Source: Chitinophaga ginsengisegetis (GTDB lineage Bacteria; Bacteroidota; Bacteroidia; Chitinophagales; Chitinophagaceae). Taken from it: 64,000 nt of DNA. The notes beneath the pieces are model-generated. The model saw nothing but the letters and a program-made list of their open reading frames with translations. It searched no databases and was not told the DNA's origin. The stretch covers positions 1 through 64,000 of the forward strand of contig NZ_FUZZ01000003.1 in NCBI RefSeq assembly GCF_900168065.1, read 5' to 3'. Within the stretch, counting starts at the first letter, position 1, and every line of letters starts with the position of its first letter. Positions 62,414 through 64,000 of this stretch are shown here, one piece after another. The position numbers were made by a program, and so were the translations under genes.

Positions 62414-64000
62414 TTATTTAAATGTGGTGGTGAATCCAAGAGAAAAGGTTCTTGGTATAGGGTAGGCATTTTCATCTACACCAACACCCGACGTAGGATC
62501 AGAGCCGCCCACATTTATTTCCGGATTCATACCTGAATAGCCCGTTAATACAAACGCCTGTTGTATAGATGCAAAGACCCTCAGGTTTTTTATCATCGCG
62601 TTTCTTAAAGGCACCGTATATCCAAGTGTTATATTTTTGGCAGTGAGATAAGATCCATCTTCTATCCATTGACTGTTTACCTGTCTTCCCATTGCGGTGG
62701 TACCTGATTTGGTACGCGGATAAACGCCCGATCCCGGGTTTTCTTCTGAGCGCCAGCGATCGGCAGCTGCGGCCAGCGGAAGACGGGAACCATCCATGTT
62801 GGTTTGATACGCCCATTTAGCCGCGTTCAGGATTTTTCCGCCAACAGAAAAGGTCATGTCAATGTTCAGGTCAAAATTTTTATACCTGAAGTTGTTCACG
62901 ATACCGCCGGTAAATGTTGGCGTAGGATCGCCAATAAAAGTGCGGTCGTTCACATCATCAATAACGCCATCACCGTTGATGTCCTTCACCTTGATTGTTC
63001 CGATATCAGAGTTACCGTTTGGCTTGGCAGTGGTACTTAAATACTTGGGAGAGTTGGCAAGGTCGGCAGCATCTTTATATAATCCTTCAAAAACAAATCC
63101 GTAAAACTCACCCAGGTGATGTCCTACCTGCTGACGGTAATAATCTGAACTCACCGTTACATTTCTCCTGATATAACCGGGATCTACAAGGTTGGTAATC
63201 AGGTTCCTGTCGAACGATAAAGCCAGGCTGGTATTCCATTTCAGGCTACCGGTAAGATTTTTAGAACTCACAGAAAATTCATGTCCCCACATTTTAAGTT
63301 CACCCACATTAAAAATGATTTGGTTAAACCCGGATGATGTAGGTATGGAGCGTTGCTGAATCAGTCCATCCGTTAATTTGCGGTAATAATCGTAGGTAAA
63401 AGTGAGGCGGTTATCCAATACGCCCAGCTCCAGACCGATGTCGAACTGCTTGTTGCGCTCCCATCTCAAATCCTTATTAGGCAGCCGGTTGATGGTTTGT
63501 CCCTGGGTGATTACGTTATTAAAGTTGTAGTAATAAGTGCCGATAGTGGCCTGTGGATCATAGTTACCGGCGAAGAAGTTATTACCTGTGATCCCGTAAC
63601 TGGCCCGTAGTTTAAGGAAGTTAACGCCTTTTACATTCTTCATAAATGATTCATCGCTAACGATCCAGCCCGCAGCTACTGACGGGAAGCTGCCCCACTG
63701 TGTATTCTCTCCGAATTTTGAGGAGCCATCGCGTCTGAGTGCTGCAGACAAAAGATACTTCCCTTTATAATTATAATTCACCCGGCCTATGGTCGACAAT
63801 AATGAATAGGATCCCGCACCACTGCTACCGGTAACACTGGTGGCGGCACCGAGGTATTCAATATCATCACTGGTGAAACCGAGACCTGTCAGTGTGTTAT
63901 TATAGGTGCTGAATTCCTGCGCCGAGTAGCCTACCAATGCCTCTATATTATGATCTTTAAAGAAGGTTCTGTTATACACCAGGTTTCCCTCTGCGGTCCA
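62414..64000 (-). CDS. SusC/RagA-family TonB-dependent transporter (5' part outside window)
   Basis: Only the C-terminal 528 or so residues are present; the frame is open to the right edge (WTAEGNL precedes the first possible GTG), so this is an incomplete gene and not a short one. The visible part is a TonB-dependent beta-barrel: repeated strands with aromatic girdles, LSAALRRDGSSKFG, WERNKQFDIGLELG, and the terminal Tyr/Phe-rich PRTFSLGFTTTFK typical of SusC. The plug and the TonB box, plus any carboxypeptidase-like N-terminal domain, would lie beyond 64000. It forms an operon with susD and the phosphoesterase gene. Confidence 0.95.
   Translation of the reverse strand, partial: WTAEGNLVYNRTFFKDHNIEALVGYSAQEFSTYNNTLTGLGFTSDDIEYLGAATSVTGSSGAGSYSLLSTIGRVNYNYKGKYLLSAALRRDGSSKFGENTQWGSFPSVAAGWIVSDESFMKNVKGVNFLKLRASYGITGNNFFAGNYDPQATIGTYYYNFNNVITQGQTINRLPNKDLRWERNKQFDIGLELGVLDNRLTFTYDYYRKLTDGLIQQRSIPTSSGFNQIIFNVGELKMWGHEFSVSSKNLTGSLKWNTSLALSFDRNLITNLVDPGYIRRNVTVSSDYYRQQVGHHLGEFYGFVFEGLYKDAADLANSPKYLSTTAKPNGNSDIGTIKVKDINGDGVIDDVNDRTFIGDPTPTFTGGIVNNFRYKNFDLNIDMTFSVGGKILNAAKWAYQTNMDGSRLPLAAAADRWRSEENPGSGVYPRTKSGTTAMGRQVNSQWIEDGSYLTAKNITLGYTVPLRNAMIKNLRVFASIQQAFVLTGYSGMNPEINVGGSDPTSGVGVDENAYPIPRTFSLGFTTTFK

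Noticed and set aside
62414..63979. A complete short transporter starting at GTG 63979
   Set aside because: The frame continues to the window edge with SusC-like sequence, and SusC proteins are about 1,000 residues; the GTG is internal.

Overview
The window comes from a Bacteroidota chromosome, most likely Chitinophaga or a close relative in the Chitinophagaceae. The case rests on a SusC/SusD pair, a Bacteroidota-type ATP synthase a subunit with a periplasmic extension, DUF4293, an AraC/GyrI-like regulator, weak Shine-Dalgarno sequences, and repeated matches to the Bacteroidota -7 promoter element TAnnTTTG a short distance upstream of start codons. Genus is inferred from gene content and sequence style, not from a search.

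Layout. 1-13280 (minus) is one uninterrupted reading frame, open at the left edge, for a secreted giant protein made mostly of about 25 tandem DUF11 (bacterial surface/adhesin) repeats of about 128 residues. 13724-18151 (minus) is the F1Fo ATP synthase operon atpB-E-F-H-A, which ends in a terminator where atpG would normally follow. 18355-20115 is an ABC exporter and 20251-22449 an exported protein with a possible caspase-like C-terminus. 22829-26070 is a phosphate-type module: a PhoB-like regulator, a PhoR-like kinase and a convergent OprP-like porin. An AraC-family regulator (26243) follows. 27170-31895 is a four-gene minus-strand operon for O-acylation of an envelope polymer: glucosaminidase, two SGNH hydrolases and an MBOAT acyltransferase.

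32201-47661 (all minus) carries aspS, a FAD oxidoreductase, a 2007-residue alpha-2-macroglobulin, sucD, mlaF/mlaE, an unknown protein with kinase-like motifs, a 182-bp nested palindrome and maeB. 47807-55426 holds a DUF4293 membrane protein, uvrA, an orphan ECF sigma factor, a thiolase and a secreted M23 peptidase. 55569-59066 (plus) is an RNA-modification cluster (rlmN and two pseudouridine synthases). 59106-64000 (minus) is the distal part of a SusC-SusD locus followed by a secreted metallophosphoesterase with FG-GAP-like repeats; the 5' part of susC is outside the window.

How the parts fit. Most genes are housekeeping or envelope functions. The items that most deserve a second look are the giant DUF11 gene in the expected place of atpG, Pho-box-like direct repeats with an 11-bp period at both the phoB-like and the porin/AraC promoters, the O-acetylation/glucosaminidase operon, the exported protein with H-R-G-H and S-C-G-G motifs, the kinase-like orphan, and the nested inverted repeat between maeB and its downstream neighbour. 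I saw no rRNA, tRNA, CRISPR array, transposase or prophage.
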